From a bacterium (lineage in GTDB: Bacteria > Planctomycetota > Planctomycetia > Planctomycetales > Planctomycetaceae): a stretch of 64,000 nt of DNA. The translations under genes and the position numbers were made by a program. Of this stretch, positions 37,007-46,718 are shown piece after piece; positions within the stretch are counted from its first letter, which is position 1, and each line of letters begins with the position of its first letter. The notes under the pieces are model-generated. The model did not search any database. It was not told the DNA's origin and worked only from the letters and a program-made list of their open reading frames with translations. The stretch covers positions 1-64,000 of the forward strand of contig WGMU01000017.1 of assembly GCA_016124895.1 (NCBI GenBank), in the 5' to 3' direction.

Positions 37007-38269
37007 CTACCCGCGGAGTCGCTCAAGGGCAAACTGAATCGCGTCGACGAGACGGTTAACGTCCTCGCGCGTGTTATACAGAGAGAAGCTCGCGCGGACT
37101 GATGCGGAGATGCCCAGGCGGTCGTGCAGCGGCATCGTGCAGTGGTGCCCGTGCCGGACACAGACGCCTTTGATGTCGAGCAGATTGGCGAGGTCCTCTG
37201 CTGAAACGCCGTCGATCGTGAAGCTGCAGATCGCCCCCTTGTGCTCGATCGCGGGACCGTAAACCGTCAGGCCGGGGACCGACGTCAGTTGTTCGGTCGC
37301 GTACCGCAGGAGTTGCTGTTCGTGCGCGGCGATCGCGTCGTGCCCGAGCCGTTCGACGTATTCGACCGCCGACTGCAGCGCGATCGCCTGCACGATCGGC
37401 AGCGTGCCGGCTTCAAACTTCGCGGGCAGTTCGGCCCATTCCGAGTGATTCTTGAACACGCGCCTGATCATGTGACCACCTCCGAGGAACGGGTTCATCG
37501 CGTCGAACAGTTCGCGCCGACCGTAACACACTCCGACGCCCGTCGGTCCGAAAACCTTGTGGCCGGAGAAGGCGACAAAGTCGAGACCACTGCACTGAAC
37601 ATCGAGCGGTCCGTGCGGCGCTGACTGCGCGGCGTCGACACAGATCAGTGCGCCAACGTCATGCGCCCGTCTTGCGAGTTCGTCGATCGGGTTGACGGTC
37701 CCTAGTACGTTCGACATCGCGGCGACTGCGAACAGCTTCGTACGCGCCGTCAGCAGTTCGTCGAGGCATTCGAGGTCGAGCCGTCCGTCATCGGTAATCG
37801 GCAGCCAGCGGAGCGTTGCGCCGCGTTCAGCGCAGATGAGCTGCCACGGAACGATGTTCGCGTGATGCTCCATCTCAGTGATGAGGACTTCGTCGCCGGG
37901 CTGCAGAAACTTCCCGCCCCACGCTCGCGCGACGAGGTTCAGTGACATCGTCGTGCCCGATGTGAATACGATTTCGTCAACCGAGTCGGCGTTCAGAAAA
38001 CGGCGGACGGCGTCGCGGCTCGCTTCGAGTTCCTCGTCCACTTTCGCGCCGAACCAGTAGACACCGCGGTACGCGTTCGCGAAGTAGCGTTCCTCGACGT
38101 CGCGCTCGCGATCGATCACGCACTGCGGCTTCTGAGCACTCGCGGCACTGTCAAGGAAGACGGGCAGCGTGCCCTTGCGATGCCGGCCCTGTTCGAACGG
38201 CCGGTTCAGGATCGGGAAGTCGCGGCGGACGGCAGCGACGTCAAGTAGCGGAGCGGCGGAGTCGCTCAT
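37007..38269 (-). CDS. sufS: cysteine desulfurase, SufS type
   Basis: A 420-residue PLP enzyme that moves sulfur from cysteine for Fe-S cluster assembly. The signs are FLDSAASAQKP at the N-terminus, EMEHHANIVPWQL, the PLP lysine in FSGHKVFGPTGVG, and the catalytic cysteine in VRHGHHCTMPLH near residue 360 of the SufS/CsdA group. The ATG at 38269 was chosen; a TTG at 38281 is less likely. It follows sufE on the same strand with a 117-base gap, so the pair probably works together. No sufBCD genes are present here. Confidence 0.95.
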   Translation of the reverse strand: MSDSAAPLLDVAAVRRDFPILNRPFEQGRHRKGTLPVFLDSAASAQKPQCVIDRERDVEERYFANAYRGVYWFGAKVDEELEASRDAVRRFLNADSVDEIVFTSGTTMSLNLVARAWGGKFLQPGDEVLITEMEHHANIVPWQLICAERGATLRWLPITDDGRLDLECLDELLTARTKLFAVAAMSNVLGTVNPIDELARRAHDVGALICVDAAQSAPHGPLDVQCSGLDFVAFSGHKVFGPTGVGVCYGRRELFDAMNPFLGGGHMIRRVFKNHSEWAELPAKFEAGTLPIVQAIALQSAVEYVERLGHDAIAAHEQQLLRYATEQLTSVPGLTVYGPAIEHKGAICSFTIDGVSAEDLANLLDIKGVCVRHGHHCTMPLHDRLGISASVRASFSLYNTREDVNRLVDAIQFALERLRG

Positions 38270-38386
38270 CGGAATGCTCAATCAAAAACGAAAACCGCGA
38301 AGCGGTGAAAGATCGTCAGGCGATCGGTGCCTCGCGATTCTCGACTGCTCCGCGGCGGATTGCGAATCAGCGAAAGGCGGGGAAAG

Positions 38387-38821
38387 TCACGCGGCGGCGG
38401 CTTCTGCGGCGATCTGCCGGACGCGTTTGACCATCCCCGCCAGACCATTCCTGCGAGCGGTACTGAGGTGCCGATCAAGTCCCAGGCGACGGAAAATGCC
38501 TTCGATGTCGACGTCCAGGATTTCCTGCGGAGTCCGGCCGGAATAGGCCAGCAGGATCACACTGAGCAGCCCTTTGACAATCATGGCATCGCTGTCGGCA
38601 ATCAGTTCGAGGACCGGTCGAGCATCATCGCTCAGTGCCGCGACCATCCAGACGTTGCTCTGACAACCGTGGACCTTCGTCCGTTCGGTCTTGAGCGACT
38701 CATCCATCGGCGGCAGTTCGCGGCCCATATCGATCAGCACTTCGCACTGATCCGCCCAGTCACCCAGGTCGTCGAACTCTTCGATCAGTTCGTCAATGGT
38801 CATGGTCGAAGCGGTGCTCAT
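38387..38821 (-). CDS. sufE: SufE-family sulfur acceptor
   Basis: A 144-residue protein with the SufE fold: [20 protein letters not shown], the acceptor cysteine in [10 protein letters not shown], and [19 protein letters not shown]. It takes the persulfide from SufS and stimulates it. Length is normal for the family. It is the first gene of the sufE-sufS pair. Its start faces the trxB gene across a 284-base gap that holds an imperfect inverted repeat. Confidence 0.93.
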   Translation of the reverse strand: MSTASTMTIDELIEEFDDLGDWADQCEVLIDMGRELPPMDESLKTERTKVHGCQSNVWMVAALSDDARPVLELIADSDAMIVKGLLSVILLAYSGRTPQEILDVDIEGIFRRLGLDRHLSTARRNGLAGMVKRVRQIAAEAAAA

Positions 38822-38942
38822 GGATTCGCAGATCTCCCTGTTCAGCCGTTATCGGGATTTTAGACACAATCCGTTGCGAAAATTGTGGAAACACCAGCAT
38901 TGTACGGAGAAGGCCAGTCAGGGCAAGGCGGGGAACGAATTG

Positions 38943-39016
38943 GGAATGTGGAGTCTGGAATACGGAATTCCCAGCGCCGCGACCCATTCTACTCCGCATC
39001 CCGAACTCCGCATTCC
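38943..39016. repeat. imperfect inverted repeat between sufE and trxB
   Basis: Arms at 38943-38968 and 38991-39016 match in 20 of 26 positions when one is reversed; most differences are transitions. The arms contain related blocks such as GGAATGTGGAG and CTCCGCATTCC. Planctomycete genomes carry similar dispersed repeats. It sits in the shared promoter region of two divergent genes and may be a dispersed repeat or a binding site. Confidence 0.5.
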
Positions 39017-39105
39017 GCACTTCTCAACGCTTTCGCCCCTCAATCCGCTCCACTATCGTCCGCCCCGATTTCGGTCCGATTGCCTCAAACCTGCAGGAGA
39101 ACGCC

Positions 39106-40155
39106 GTGACGGAGAAAGTTGTCGTGATTGGTTCGGGGCCGTCCGGGTGCGCTGCTTCGATATATGCGGCTCGAGCGAACCTCCAGCCGCTGATGATCGA
39201 AGGCGCGTTCTCACAGGAGAATTTTGACCTCGGCCGCCCGCCGCTCGGGCAGTTGATGATCACGACCGAAGTCGAGAACTACCCTGGCTTTCCGGCCGGC
39301 AATCTGGAGTCATACCTCAAGGACGCGGTCAAGGAACGCAGCGCGATGCTGCCTCCGCACAGCGGGCACGGCGTGAGCGGGCCGGAGCTGATGGAGCTGA
39401 TGCGTCAGCAAGCGGCCAACTTCGGGACCCAATTTCTCGGCGAAGACGTCGTCTCGGTTGACCTCTCGAAGCGGCCGTTCGCCATCAAAACGTCCGGCGG
39501 GCAGAACATCGAAGCGCACTCGATCATCATCGCCACCGGAGCCCGAGCGAATTACCTCGGCCTTGAGTCCGAGAAGAAGTTCAAGAACCAGGGGGTCTCA
39601 GCCTGTGCGGTCTGCGACGGAGCGATGCCGCGATTCCGCAACCGGCCGCTGGTCGTCGTCGGCGGCGGTGACAGCGCGATGGAGGAAGCAACCTTTCTGA
39701 CGAAGTTCGCCTCGAAGGTTTACATCGTGCATCGCCGCGATGCGTTCCGGGCCAGCCGCATCATGGCGGAGCGGGCGATCGAGCACGAAAAGGTCGAGGT
39801 GAAGTGGAACTCAACGATCGACGAGATCCTCGGCGACGAGCAGAACGGCGTGACCGGAGTCCGCATCCGCGGCACGGCTGACGAAAGTCAGACGGAAGAA
39901 CTCGAAGCATCCGGCTACTTCTGCGCGATCGGGCATACGCCCAACACGGACTTCCTCGGCGGGCAGCTTGAAACGACCGATAAGGGCTACCTCGTCTGGA
40001 CAAAACCCGGCCGCACAAATACGTCAGTCGAAGGTGTTTTTGCCGCTGGCGACTGCGCCGACGATTATTACCGGCAGGCGATCACCGCTGCCGGAACCGG
40101 CTGCATGGCCGCGCTCGACGCCGAACGCTGGCTCGCCGCCAACGGGATTGAATGA
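39106..40155 (+). CDS. trxB: thioredoxin reductase
   Basis: A 349-residue FAD/NADPH enzyme. The FAD loop is [17 protein letters not shown], the active disulfide is CAVCDG at about residue 167, the NADPH loop is [15 protein letters not shown], and the second FAD motif is [20 protein letters not shown]. It keeps thioredoxin reduced in the cytoplasm. It is about 30 residues longer than most TrxB because of inserts at about 30-75. The GTG at 39106 has AGGAG seven bases upstream. Divergent from sufE. Confidence 0.94.
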   Translation: MTEKVVVIGSGPSGCAASIYAARANLQPLMIEGAFSQENFDLGRPPLGQLMITTEVENYPGFPAGNLESYLKDAVKERSAMLPPHSGHGVSGPELMELMRQQAANFGTQFLGEDVVSVDLSKRPFAIKTSGGQNIEAHSIIIATGARANYLGLESEKKFKNQGVSACAVCDGAMPRFRNRPLVVVGGGDSAMEEATFLTKFASKVYIVHRRDAFRASRIMAERAIEHEKVEVKWNSTIDEILGDEQNGVTGVRIRGTADESQTEELEASGYFCAIGHTPNTDFLGGQLETTDKGYLVWTKPGRTNTSVEGVFAAGDCADDYYRQAITAAGTGCMAALDAERWLAANGIE

Positions 40156-40288
40156 TCGTGTTTTACGATCGGCCCACCGTAGAAGGGTGCGTGGAATGCA
40201 GCGCAACGCACCGTCGTCATTCCTCGTGAGTTTCACGCTCCTGCAAGTCAGGTGCGTCGACGCGTCCCTTGCGAACTGAGGTTTCCTG

Positions 40289-41428
40289 ATGCTGACTGCT
40301 GAAGGCTGTGCGGCTCGACGGTCACGTCTCTTCGACGCACTCCCTGACGAGTGCGAGTGGGTCCTGATCGCTGATCCGCGGCATGTGAATTATCTGTCGG
40401 CGTTTCTGGTCAACCCGATCAGCTTCTCGACGCTCGAACGCGGAATGCTGCTGGTCGAGCGGTCGGGCAAGGCGACACTGCTGGCGGACAACTTCTCGCG
40501 GCGATCGGCATCATGCGTTCCGTTTGTGGATGAAGAACTCATCGCAAGCTGGTACGACCATAAACGTTCGGTCGAGAACCGCGATCTCGCCCTGTTCTCG
40601 CTGCTTGACGCTGTGCTCGACCGCGTCGAGGGACTGCCAGGACTCGTCGAAGCCGAATGGCTGCCGGCGATGGCGGCCGAAGAACTCGGAGCGCAGACCA
40701 GTCTGCAGGACATCGAAGTCGGCAGCGTTCTGCGACAGCTTCGGCGTCAGAAAGAACCGGACGAAATCGCACTGCTCGAAACCTGCATGAGGGCCTGCGA
40801 CGCCGGACACGCGCGGGCACTCGAAGTCGTCCGGCCGGGTCTGACCGAGCTGGACATTTACCGTGAGGTGCAGTCGGCAGCGGTCACCGCAGCCGGTCGG
40901 CCGGCAATTGTGTACGGAGACTTCCGCACAACGAACGCGCAGATTCCCAGGCGCGGCGGTCTGCCGACGACCGAGCCGCTCAACGAAGGTGATCTGCTGA
41001 TTCTCGATTACTCAGTCGTGCTCGATGGCTACCGCAGCGATTTTACGAACACGATCGCCGTCGGTAATCCGACGCCGCAGCAGGAGCAGGTCTTCTCGAC
41101 GGTCGAAGCGGCTCTGCGAGCCGGTGAGGAAACTCTGCGAGCCGGGACCGCGGCCAGGGACGTTTACACTGCTGTCTCCACTGTCCTCGAAGTCGCGGGG
41201 CATGCGCCCTTGACGCATCACGCGGGACACGGCATCGGCCTCGGCCATCCGGAGCCTCCGATTCTAGTTCCCGAGTCCGGCGATACACTGCTTGCCGGCG
41301 ATGTCGTAACGCTTGAACCCGGCCTGTACGTCGAAGGCGTCGGTGGCGTCCGGCTCGAACACAATTATCTGATCACTGAAGACGGCTTCCGGCGGTTGAG
41401 CCATCACCGGTTCACACTGAAGCCGTAA
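40289..41428 (+). CDS. M24 family Xaa-Pro peptidase
   Basis: A 379-residue pita-bread metallopeptidase. Metal-binding residues lie in ILDYSVVLDGYRSDFTNTIA (two Asp), HHAGHGIGLGHPEPP (His), VTLEPGLYVEG (Glu) and VRLEHNYLIT (Glu). The N-terminal 150 residues form the creatinase-like domain. It would remove an N-terminal residue before proline; creatinase-type activity is an alternative. The ATG at 40289 has GAGG nearby. bioF follows after 17 bases. Confidence 0.92.
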   Translation: MLTAEGCAARRSRLFDALPDECEWVLIADPRHVNYLSAFLVNPISFSTLERGMLLVERSGKATLLADNFSRRSASCVPFVDEELIASWYDHKRSVENRDLALFSLLDAVLDRVEGLPGLVEAEWLPAMAAEELGAQTSLQDIEVGSVLRQLRRQKEPDEIALLETCMRACDAGHARALEVVRPGLTELDIYREVQSAAVTAAGRPAIVYGDFRTTNAQIPRRGGLPTTEPLNEGDLLILDYSVVLDGYRSDFTNTIAVGNPTPQQEQVFSTVEAALRAGEETLRAGTAARDVYTAVSTVLEVAGHAPLTHHAGHGIGLGHPEPPILVPESGDTLLAGDVVTLEPGLYVEGVGGVRLEHNYLITEDGFRRLSHHRFTLKP

Positions 41429-41445
41429 ACGCAAGGCAGAGTGAC

Positions 41446-42660
41446 GTGGCGCTCGACTGGCTGGAGGGAGAACTGCGGCGGCTGAGCGATCTCGATCTGC
41501 TCCGTGGCCGGCGCACCGTTCGGCCACTCGCCGACAACAGGTGCGAAGTTGACGGCCAGCGCTGCCGCAATTTCGCGTCGAACGACTATCTCAACCTGGC
41601 CAGCGACTCACGGGTGCTCGATGCGGCGCAGCGGGCTCTTTCTGAGGGCGGCGCCGGAGCAACGGCCAGTGCGCTGATCTGCGGCCGGACCATCTGGCAC
41701 GAGCGACTCGAACAGACGCTCGCTGAATTTGAGCAGACTGACGCAGCAGTGCTCTTCCCGACTGGCTTTGCTGCCAATCTCGGGGCAATTGCCGCACTCG
41801 CCAGCAGTGCTGACGTTGTCTTCTGCGACCGCCTGAATCATGCGAGCCTTGTCGACGGCTGCCGGTTATCCGACGCGAAGTTCCGAGTTTACCGTCACGA
41901 TCGGCTCGACGTGCTGGAACGCGAACTCCGTAAGGCTCGCACTGAAGCCGACTCCAGTCCTGCAGGCGGCAGCCAGACAAACGACGGCAAGCAGGCAACG
42001 CGGCTGTGGATCGTGACGGACTCAGTTTTCAGCATGGACGGCGACCTCGCGCCGTTGCCCGAGCTTTGCGACCTAGCAGAACGCTTCAATGCCGAACTGA
42101 TCGTCGACGAGGCTCACGCAACGGGCGTCTTTGGAGTCAACGGCCGGGGCGTCTGCGAGCTGTCCGGTACGGAGTCTCGCGTCGCGGTCCGCATCGGGAC
42201 GCTGAGCAAAGCCGTCGGCTGTCTCGGCGGTTTCGTCGCATGCTCACCAACGCTGCGTGAGTGGCTGTGGAACTCGGCACGCACTCAGATGTTCTCGACC
42301 GCGCTACCGCCATCGGTCTGTGCCGCGGCGACGCAATCACTGCTGATCATTCGCGAGGAACCGCAACGCCGCGCTCGCCTGCTCGCGCTCAGCCAGAGGC
42401 TCGTCGACCGACTTCGCTCGCGTGGACTCGCCGTTCCCGCAAGCGTCGCCGGGCCGATTGTTCCCGTTCCTGTCGGTGACGCTCAAGCAACAGTCACTGC
42501 AGCAGCGCAATTGCTCGACGCCGGCTTTCTCGTCGGAGCCATCCGGCCGCCAACGGTTCCTCATCAGACGAGTCGGCTGCGCGTCTGTGTCAGCGCCGCG
42601 TTTGAGGAGTCTGATATCGACGACCTCGCAGAAGCGATCGGCTGTTGCGTCGTCGAGTGA
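41446..42660 (+). CDS. bioF: 8-amino-7-oxononanoate synthase
   Basis: A 404-residue PLP enzyme of the alpha-oxoamine synthase family, which joins pimeloyl-ACP or CoA with alanine in biotin synthesis. Signs are FASNDYLNLASDSRVLDAAQ, GFAANLGAIAALASSADVVF, VDEAHATGVFGVNGRG, and the PLP lysine in IGTLSKAVGCLGG. It begins with GTG at 41446. No other bio genes lie nearby, so its pathway role is inferred; related enzymes (Kbl, SPT) differ in substrate. Confidence 0.9.
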   Translation: MALDWLEGELRRLSDLDLLRGRRTVRPLADNRCEVDGQRCRNFASNDYLNLASDSRVLDAAQRALSEGGAGATASALICGRTIWHERLEQTLAEFEQTDAAVLFPTGFAANLGAIAALASSADVVFCDRLNHASLVDGCRLSDAKFRVYRHDRLDVLERELRKARTEADSSPAGGSQTNDGKQATRLWIVTDSVFSMDGDLAPLPELCDLAERFNAELIVDEAHATGVFGVNGRGVCELSGTESRVAVRIGTLSKAVGCLGGFVACSPTLREWLWNSARTQMFSTALPPSVCAAATQSLLIIREEPQRRARLLALSQRLVDRLRSRGLAVPASVAGPIVPVPVGDAQATVTAAAQLLDAGFLVGAIRPPTVPHQTSRLRVCVSAAFEESDIDDLAEAIGCCVVE

Positions 42661-43473
42661 CTTCCTGAACCGGGAGCTGAAATGCAAACAGGCCACCAAC
42701 CCAATTACGGCTGGCGGCCTGTCTTGCGTGTTCGGTGATCGGAAAATGGTCGAAGTTCCCGCTTGGAATCTTCAGTGCCGATCACCACGAACCGGTTATC
42801 GCCCGGTCCCGGCGTCAAGTCCCCGCTTCCCCCTGGGACGGCTTCGCGGTGAGGTATCGGCCGCGCTTCCCTGCAAACGACAGTCAAATCGCCTCTGCGG
42901 CTGATCAAAGACGACAGTTTTCAGCAGATGCCGGAACACCACGCAGGACGGGACTCGAAAGCCAATGACAACCACGCGTCCGCCAGCAGTTCCGCAATCT
43001 GCCCACACTGAGTTGGCCGGGTTGCGGCATTTCTCCGCACCTGGACAGCGCATCCATTGAGAAAGTTTCTGCAGAGCCATGCAATCATTTTCCGGAGTTC
43101 CGCCCTGTCTCCACGCTGGCAGAGTTTGACGGACAGGCTGGCTGGCGACTTCTGGTAACTGGAAACCGTTAGTACGGATGTGGGAGCCGCATTCAATCTG
43201 CTCGTTTTACCTGAAGAAAGTCGCCGAAACCCAGACCGGGAGATTTGCTTTTTGCCAAACAGTGTTTCTGCACTGCCAGGCAAGGGGCATTCCCCAATGA
43301 CTCTTGTCCGGCCTCCAGCAAGGCGTTCCGCTCGGCAGCCGGATTCTGGTTTTCGCAGAGAAGCGGGTCTTACTGAGTGATCAGTACCAAATGGCATCCG
43401 AGCGCCCCCGGTGCCACCGATTGCCGTTCTCTGTTCCCCTCGGAATTCCTGCAGGAATCGAAGGAGTTTAAGG
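42661..43473. other. 813-base gene-free region upstream of the porin
   Basis: No convincing gene is seen on either strand. Apart from the bioF-end hairpin (42688-42722), it contains an exact 9-bp inverted repeat GGTGATCGG (42734-42742) and CCGATCACC (42778-42786), extended by TTC/GAA with a two-base bulge and a 35-base loop. The strong ribosome binding site AAGGAG for the porin lies at 43461-43466. A long regulated leader is possible for an abundant outer membrane protein. Confidence 0.55.
42688..42722 (+). terminator. possible terminator of bioF
   Basis: ACAGGCC at 42688-42694 pairs with GGCCTGT at 42716-42722, with inner CCA/TGG and CC/GG pairs separated by mismatches. It lies 27 bases after the bioF stop. 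There is no T-run, so the call is weak. Confidence 0.35.
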
Positions 43474-44769
43474 ATGAGAAAGTGGAACTGGCTGAAGGGA
43501 CTGCGCTGCCTGGCTGGTATCGGTGCAACGATGCTGATCAGCGGTGTGGCAGTCGCCGACGACGCGGCAAACGCTGCGGCGGAACAGGTCTTCAAACAGA
43601 CCTCGTACAATCTGATGGAAGAAGTCGGCTGCACTCCCAAGTGCGGCGCCGACGGAGCCTGTGCTCCGGGCTGTCAGTCTGATGGCTGCAACGGCGGCGG
43701 CGATGGCTGTGCCGACATGTTTGGACTGTGCTGCAATCAGGATGAGTTCAAACTGTTCGACGGCGTGGACGTCGGCGGCTGGGCTCAGGTCGGATACTCC
43801 AGTGCTCCGACAGCGTTCAACAACGGTCCACAGACCGGAACGTTCCTGCTGAATCAGGGCTGGCTGTACCTGGACAAAGCTGCCGAAAGCGAAAACGGTG
43901 AGTGGGCGTGGGGTTACCATGCTGACTTCATCTACGGTGCGGACGGTGCCAACACCAACGCATTCGGTAACAACCCCGGCCAGTTCGACCTGGATCCCGG
44001 CTTCAACGCCGGTGCCCGCGCCGACTGGGCGATCCCGCAGCTCTATGCGGAAATCAGCAACGGTGACTGGACCATCAAGGGCGGTCACTTCTACACGCTG
44101 CACGGTTACGAAGTCGTTCAGGCGACGGGTAACTTCTTCTTCACGCACGCCTACACGATGAACTACGGCGAAGCGTTTACTCACACCGGCGTCCTGGTCA
44201 CGCACAATCTGAATGACGACACTCAGATCTACGCTGGCTGGACCGCTGGTTTCGACACCGGCTTCGATCAGCGGAACGGTGGCAGCAACTTCATGGGCGG
44301 TTACTCGACGGCTCTGACCGACGATATCACTCTGACTCAGATCATCAGTGCCGGTAACTTCGGTTTGAACTTCGCTCCGCCGTCCGGCCTGGGGCCAGGC
44401 AACCAGCGGGGCAGCTTCACGATGAGCACCGTGGTTGACTACCAGATCAACGACAAATGGAATTACGTCTTCCACAGCGACGTGCTTCGTACGGGCATCT
44501 TCGACACGTTCGGCATCAACCAGTACCTGTTCTACCAGGTTAGTGACTGCGTTAAGGCCGGTACCCGGATGGAATGGTGGAAGGCAGACGGTGCCTCGTA
44601 CAACGCGTGGACGGTCGGCCTGAACATCAAGCCGCACGCCAACGTGACGATTCGTCCGGAATACCGCTACGACTGGAGCCCCGCGGGCAACACGAATCGC
44701 GGTATCCAACTGGGCCTCGTCGATCAGTCGCAGGGAACGTTCGCGATGGACTTCGTCGTGACCTTCTAA
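43474..44769 (+). CDS. outer membrane porin (BBP2-like) with Cys-rich N-terminal segment
   Basis: A 431-residue protein with a signal peptide (cut near VA-DD at residue 28). Residues 53-87 contain eight cysteines (C53, C57, C63, C67, C72, C79, C86, C87) in a Gly-rich stretch. From about residue 95 on there are amphipathic strands with many aromatic and Gly residues (WAQVGYSSAPTAFN, GEWAWGYHADFIYGADGANT, TIKGGHFYTLHGYEVVQATG) ending in a final strand FAMDFVVTF, all signs of a beta-barrel of the OmpL-like BBP2 type. AAGGAG before the ATG is strong and codon use is even, suggesting high expression. The barrel would pass small solutes. Confidence 0.9.
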   Translation: MRKWNWLKGLRCLAGIGATMLISGVAVADDAANAAAEQVFKQTSYNLMEEVGCTPKCGADGACAPGCQSDGCNGGGDGCADMFGLCCNQDEFKLFDGVDVGGWAQVGYSSAPTAFNNGPQTGTFLLNQGWLYLDKAAESENGEWAWGYHADFIYGADGANTNAFGNNPGQFDLDPGFNAGARADWAIPQLYAEISNGDWTIKGGHFYTLHGYEVVQATGNFFFTHAYTMNYGEAFTHTGVLVTHNLNDDTQIYAGWTAGFDTGFDQRNGGSNFMGGYSTALTDDITLTQIISAGNFGLNFAPPSGLGPGNQRGSFTMSTVVDYQINDKWNYVFHSDVLRTGIFDTFGINQYLFYQVSDCVKAGTRMEWWKADGASYNAWTVGLNIKPHANVTIRPEYRYDWSPAGNTNRGIQLGLVDQSQGTFAMDFVVTF

Positions 44770-44806
44770 GCGACACCGTCGACGAACTCTCAGAACTGCA
44801 AAAGTT

Positions 44807-44846
44807 AAACCGGCCAGAGCAACGTGCTCTGGCCGGTTTCTTTTTG
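44807..44846. terminator. bidirectional Rho-independent terminator
   Basis: A perfect 14-bp stem AAACCGGCCAGAGC (44807-44820) / GCTCTGGCCGGTTT (44826-44839) with loop AACGT is followed by CTTTTTG on the plus strand, and on the minus strand by AACTTTTG. It lies between the convergent porin and sugar transferase genes and can end both transcripts. Confidence 0.93.
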
Positions 44847-44885
44847 TATCGACGGCAACTCTGATCTGGTGACCGCAATCGTTCG

Positions 44886-45770
44886 CTACAACGCTCCGCT
44901 GCCGGTCAGGACGACGCGGATCGTTCTCAACAGAATCTTGACGTCGTTGATGAGGCAGCAGTTCTGTAGATACAGCAGGTCGAGCGCCACCTTGCGACGG
45001 AAGCTTTCGATATTGTTGTCGTATCCGTTGATAACCTGAGCCGGCCCCGTCAGGCCGGGTTTCAAACCGAGACGATCGAGATAGTCAGGAATCCCGTTTG
45101 ACAGTTCTTCGATAAACTCAGGGCGTTCGGGACGCGGCCCCACCAGCGACATCTCACCACGCAGGACGTTCCAGAGTTGCGGCAGTTCGTCGAGTCGCGT
45201 CCGACGCAAAAAGCGACCAATCGGTGTAACGCGCGGATCGTTCTTCGTCGCGAACTGAGCGCCGTTCCTTTCCGCATCGACTCGCATTGTCCGGAATTTG
45301 TAGAGCGTAAACGGCTTCCCGTAATTCGATTCCCGCCGCCGGTCACTGCCGCGTCGGCGTTCAAGGCAGTCTGGAACGACGTAGTGCTCGCACCGTCGAT
45401 CGGTCTTGCTGACCTTCTCGTGGCGCAGATTCAGCCCGACTCGTGTCTGTCGAAAAATGATCGGCCCGCACGACGTGACGCGAACAGCCAGTGCGACCAG
45501 CAGAAGAACAGGCAGCAGAAGAACGAGCATCGTCAGAGAAACGGCAATGTCGAGCAGACGCTTGAAGGCCCGGGTCACCGGACTGAGACAGCGCACATCT
45601 CGACGCGGTCGAGTCAGCTTCAGGCGAGTGACCCAGTCCGCGGGTGGCAGATATTCGGCGACGGCGTACAGGTCGACGAGGTCCGCCAGCCCTGCGTCTT
45701 CGTGACGCAAGTCAATGGTCAGCCGTGGCTCGGCATGCGGAGTTACATCAGGACAGAGTGCTGTGCTCAT
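44886..45770 (-). CDS. sugar transferase for exopolysaccharide or glycan initiation
   Basis: A 294-residue membrane enzyme of the bacterial sugar transferase family (initiating phosphoglycosyl transferase). A single hydrophobic segment ([20 protein letters not shown], about residue 75-95) precedes the catalytic domain with [34 protein letters not shown] and GPRPERPEF. It transfers a sugar phosphate to undecaprenyl phosphate. An extra stretch of about 40 residues lies before LYKFRTM. No other polysaccharide genes are nearby. A bidirectional terminator lies at its 3' end. Confidence 0.92.
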   Translation of the reverse strand: MSTALCPDVTPHAEPRLTIDLRHEDAGLADLVDLYAVAEYLPPADWVTRLKLTRPRRDVRCLSPVTRAFKRLLDIAVSLTMLVLLLPVLLLVALAVRVTSCGPIIFRQTRVGLNLRHEKVSKTDRRCEHYVVPDCLERRRGSDRRRESNYGKPFTLYKFRTMRVDAERNGAQFATKNDPRVTPIGRFLRRTRLDELPQLWNVLRGEMSLVGPRPERPEFIEELSNGIPDYLDRLGLKPGLTGPAQVINGYDNNIESFRRKVALDLLYLQNCCLINDVKILLRTIRVVLTGSGAL

Positions 45771-46037
45771 GATGCCCGGTCAGACGATGTCGAGAGAGTC
45801 GATTCTGATCGCTACTGTGGGTCGGCTGTGCTGGATCGGAATTCTGTCCCGGTCCGGAACCAGCCGACGTCGCGTTTCAGGCGGCGAAACGTCGCCCGCA
45901 ACACAATCTGATTGAGCATAGGCCGGATCACGGCACCTCGACGGAAACTCTTCACGTGGGGATGTGCCTCGCCGCAGAATCGCGTGGGACATGCAGACTG
46001 GATCGCCACCGTGGAGAACGGAGGTAGCTCCGGCTTG

Positions 46038-46673
46038 TCACGTGGCAACGGCTTTTCGTTCCAGGAGATAGAGCAGACTCTCGGCCCGCAGGTTGGCCAG
46101 CCAGGCTCGTTCGTGTGCCGAGCCGCGGATGATCGGCAGTTCCTGAGCGATTTCGATGTTGAGCCGCTCGGCCAGATCACGGAAGTCACGCATCGACATG
46201 AAGTGCAGGTTCGGCGTGTTGTACCACTCGTAAGGAAGCTCTGACGTTACGGGAGCGCGGCCGTGCCAGACCACCTGATATCGAACCCGCCAGTGCCCGA
46301 AATTCGGGACGACAACCAGTGCCCGTTTTGCGACGCGGACCACTTCCGTCAGGATCGTCGTTGGATGCCGCAGTTGCTGCAGCGTCTGGCTGAGCACCGC
46401 GTAATCAAACACGTCGTCGGGAATCCCGTCGAGCTTGTGGTCGAGATCCGCGCGAAGAACCGGGACGCCACGGGCAACGCATGCCAGCAGTTCATCAAGG
46501 TCAAGTTCGACCCCTTGCACGCTGCAGTCGTGCTCGTCACGGAGCCGCTGCAGCAGACGCCCGTCACCGCAGCCGAGGTCGATGACCCGACTGCCGCGTT
46601 CGATGTGCTGCATCAGCAGTTCATCCGTAATGGCAGCTTTCGGGTCGGGCAGGCAAAAACGTTTGCTGGACAT
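46038..46673 (-). CDS. metW: methionine biosynthesis protein MetW
   Basis: A 211-residue protein with a Rossmann methyltransferase-like fold: VIDLGCGDGRLLQRLRDEHD, then GVELDLDELLACVARGVPVL, DYAVLSQTLQQLRHPTTIL and VVPNFGHWRVRYQVVWHGRA. MetW commonly accompanies MetX and is needed for full homoserine acetyl- or succinyltransferase activity in some bacteria. It begins 45 bases after metX, supporting an operon. A 267-base gap without clear features separates it from the sugar transferase gene. Confidence 0.93.
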   Translation of the reverse strand: MSSKRFCLPDPKAAITDELLMQHIERGSRVIDLGCGDGRLLQRLRDEHDCSVQGVELDLDELLACVARGVPVLRADLDHKLDGIPDDVFDYAVLSQTLQQLRHPTTILTEVVRVAKRALVVVPNFGHWRVRYQVVWHGRAPVTSELPYEWYNTPNLHFMSMRDFRDLAERLNIEIAQELPIIRGSAHERAWLANLRAESLLYLLERKAVAT

Positions 46674-46718
46674 TCCGCTCGGGATTCCTGACGGGAGACG
46701 GATCGCGGTCAGGGGCGA

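Noticed and set aside
43468-44709. 413-codon minus-strand frame opposite the porin
   Set aside because: The porin has a signal peptide, strong ribosome binding site and a terminator; the antisense frame has none.
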